Below, one piece after another: positions 6,570-7,150 of a stretch of 7,150 nucleotides of DNA; position 1 is the stretch's first letter; each line of letters opens with the position of its first letter. This stretch comes from JAAYVZ01 sp035403265. Lineage in GTDB: Bacteria > Acidobacteriota > Thermoanaerobaculia > Thermoanaerobaculales > Thermoanaerobaculaceae. Position numbers and translations under genes: made by a program. The stretch covers positions 1-7,150 of the forward strand of contig DAONEV010000224.1 in assembly GCA_035403265.1 (NCBI GenBank), read 5' to 3'. The notes beneath the pieces were generated by a model. That model searched no databases. It saw only the letters and a list, made by a program, of their open reading frames with translations, and was not told where the DNA came from.

Positions 6570-7150
6570 ATGGCACGCATCGACTCGTTCCTTCGCCTGG
6601 TCGTCGAGCAGCACGCGAGCGACCTGCACTTCCACGCCGGCACGACACCTACGAGCCGGTACAACGGCGATCTCGTCGAGCTCCCGTTCCGCATCATCTC
6701 GGAAGGAGAGGCCAGACGGTTCCTGCACGAGATGATGACGCCCGAGCAGCAGGCCGCCCTCGAGCGAGACGGCGAGGTCGACTTCGCCTACACCCTGGAG
6801 GGCGCCGGGAGGTTCCGCGCCAACGTCTTCCACCAGTCCCGCGGACTGGGGGCGGTCTTCCGCATCATCCCGGACCGTCTGCCGACCCTCCAGGAGCTGC
6901 GGCTCCCTCCCGCCCTCAGGAAGCTCACGCTGATGAGCAACGGCCTGTTTCTCGTCACCGGTCCCACCGGCTCGGGCAAGTCGACGACGCTGGCGGCCAT
7001 CGTTCACGAGATGAACGCCTGCTCGCAGCGCCACATCATCACCGTGGAGGACCCCATCGAGTTCGTGCACCAGCCCCTGCAGAGTGTCGTCTCCCAGCGC
7101 CAGGTGGGTCGCCACACCGAGACGTTCCCCGCGGCACTGCGATCGGCGCT
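6570..7150 (+). CDS. pilT: PilT-type type IV pilus twitching-motility ATPase, C-terminus beyond window
   Basis: The first 193 residues are present and the gene runs off the right edge. It has the hallmark PilT/PilU opening: ASDLHFHAG at residues 16-24, NGDLVEL, then FRANVFHQSRG and AVFRIIP, Walker A GPTGSGKST at 131-139 (Lys137), Asp box VEDPIEFVH at 159-167, and VVSQRQVG. Walker B and the His box lie past the end. PilT powers pilus retraction by depolymerising pilin at the inner-membrane platform PilC; PilU is an accessory paralog that this fragment cannot rule out. It starts 6 bp after the HEAT-PilT stop and is co-transcribed. Unlike its neighbour it keeps the DLH motif and has no N-terminal extension, so it probably is the standard motor of the pair. 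Confidence 0.9.
   Translation, partial: MARIDSFLRLVVEQHASDLHFHAGTTPTSRYNGDLVELPFRIISEGEARRFLHEMMTPEQQAALERDGEVDFAYTLEGAGRFRANVFHQSRGLGAVFRIIPDRLPTLQELRLPPALRKLTLMSNGLFLVTGPTGSGKSTTLAAIVHEMNACSQRHIITVEDPIEFVHQPLQSVVSQRQVGRHTETFPAALRSA

Noticed and set aside
3486..7115. 1209-codon open frame on the minus strand, antisense to both pilT-like genes
   Set aside because: Its translation is rich in Arg, Gly, Glu, His and Asp with no domain pattern. It is a by-product of codon bias in GC-rich genes; the opposite strand carries unmistakable PilT and HEAT motifs.

Overview
The window is GC-rich bacterial DNA with dense coding and strong G/C bias at third codon positions. It looks chromosomal: there is no phage or transposon hallmark, no tRNA or rRNA, and no CRISPR array. 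The type IV pilus (T4P) motor ATPases point to a Gram-negative-type diderm. The secreted protein is built on RSD/RSN-type beta modules of a kind I associate with Acidobacteriota exoproteins (Thermoanaerobaculia and relatives). That assignment is inference from memory, not a search result, and a deltaproteobacterial-grade lineage is also possible.

Left half (1-3422, minus strand): one long gene, cut by the left edge, encodes a secreted protein of at least 1140 residues. Its order is signal peptide, four degenerate beta modules arranged as two 219-residue units, a linker/propeptide-like segment, a gluzincin-type zinc protease core (HEMMH, 19 residues, then Glu), and a Cys-containing, probably beta-rich C-terminal part that runs out of the window.

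Middle (3423-3656): a 234-bp divergent intergenic region. It carries a near-perfect 22-bp inverted repeat and a Shine-Dalgarno for the rightward gene. I see no convincing -35/-10 pair.

Right half (3657-7150, plus strand): two PilT/PilU-family ATPase genes in tandem with only 6 bp between them, surely one operon. The first (968 aa) is unusual: roughly 550 residues of HEAT repeats are fused in front of a complete PilT-like retraction ATPase, followed by a Pro/Ala/Gly-rich tail. The second is a conventional PilT start (193 residues visible, cut by the right edge). The two would be expected to act at the cytoplasmic base of a T4P machine. The HEAT arm of the first may be a docking or regulatory scaffold (inference). 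The most noteworthy item is this HEAT-PilT fusion paired with an ordinary PilT, divergently transcribed from a modular exoprotease.
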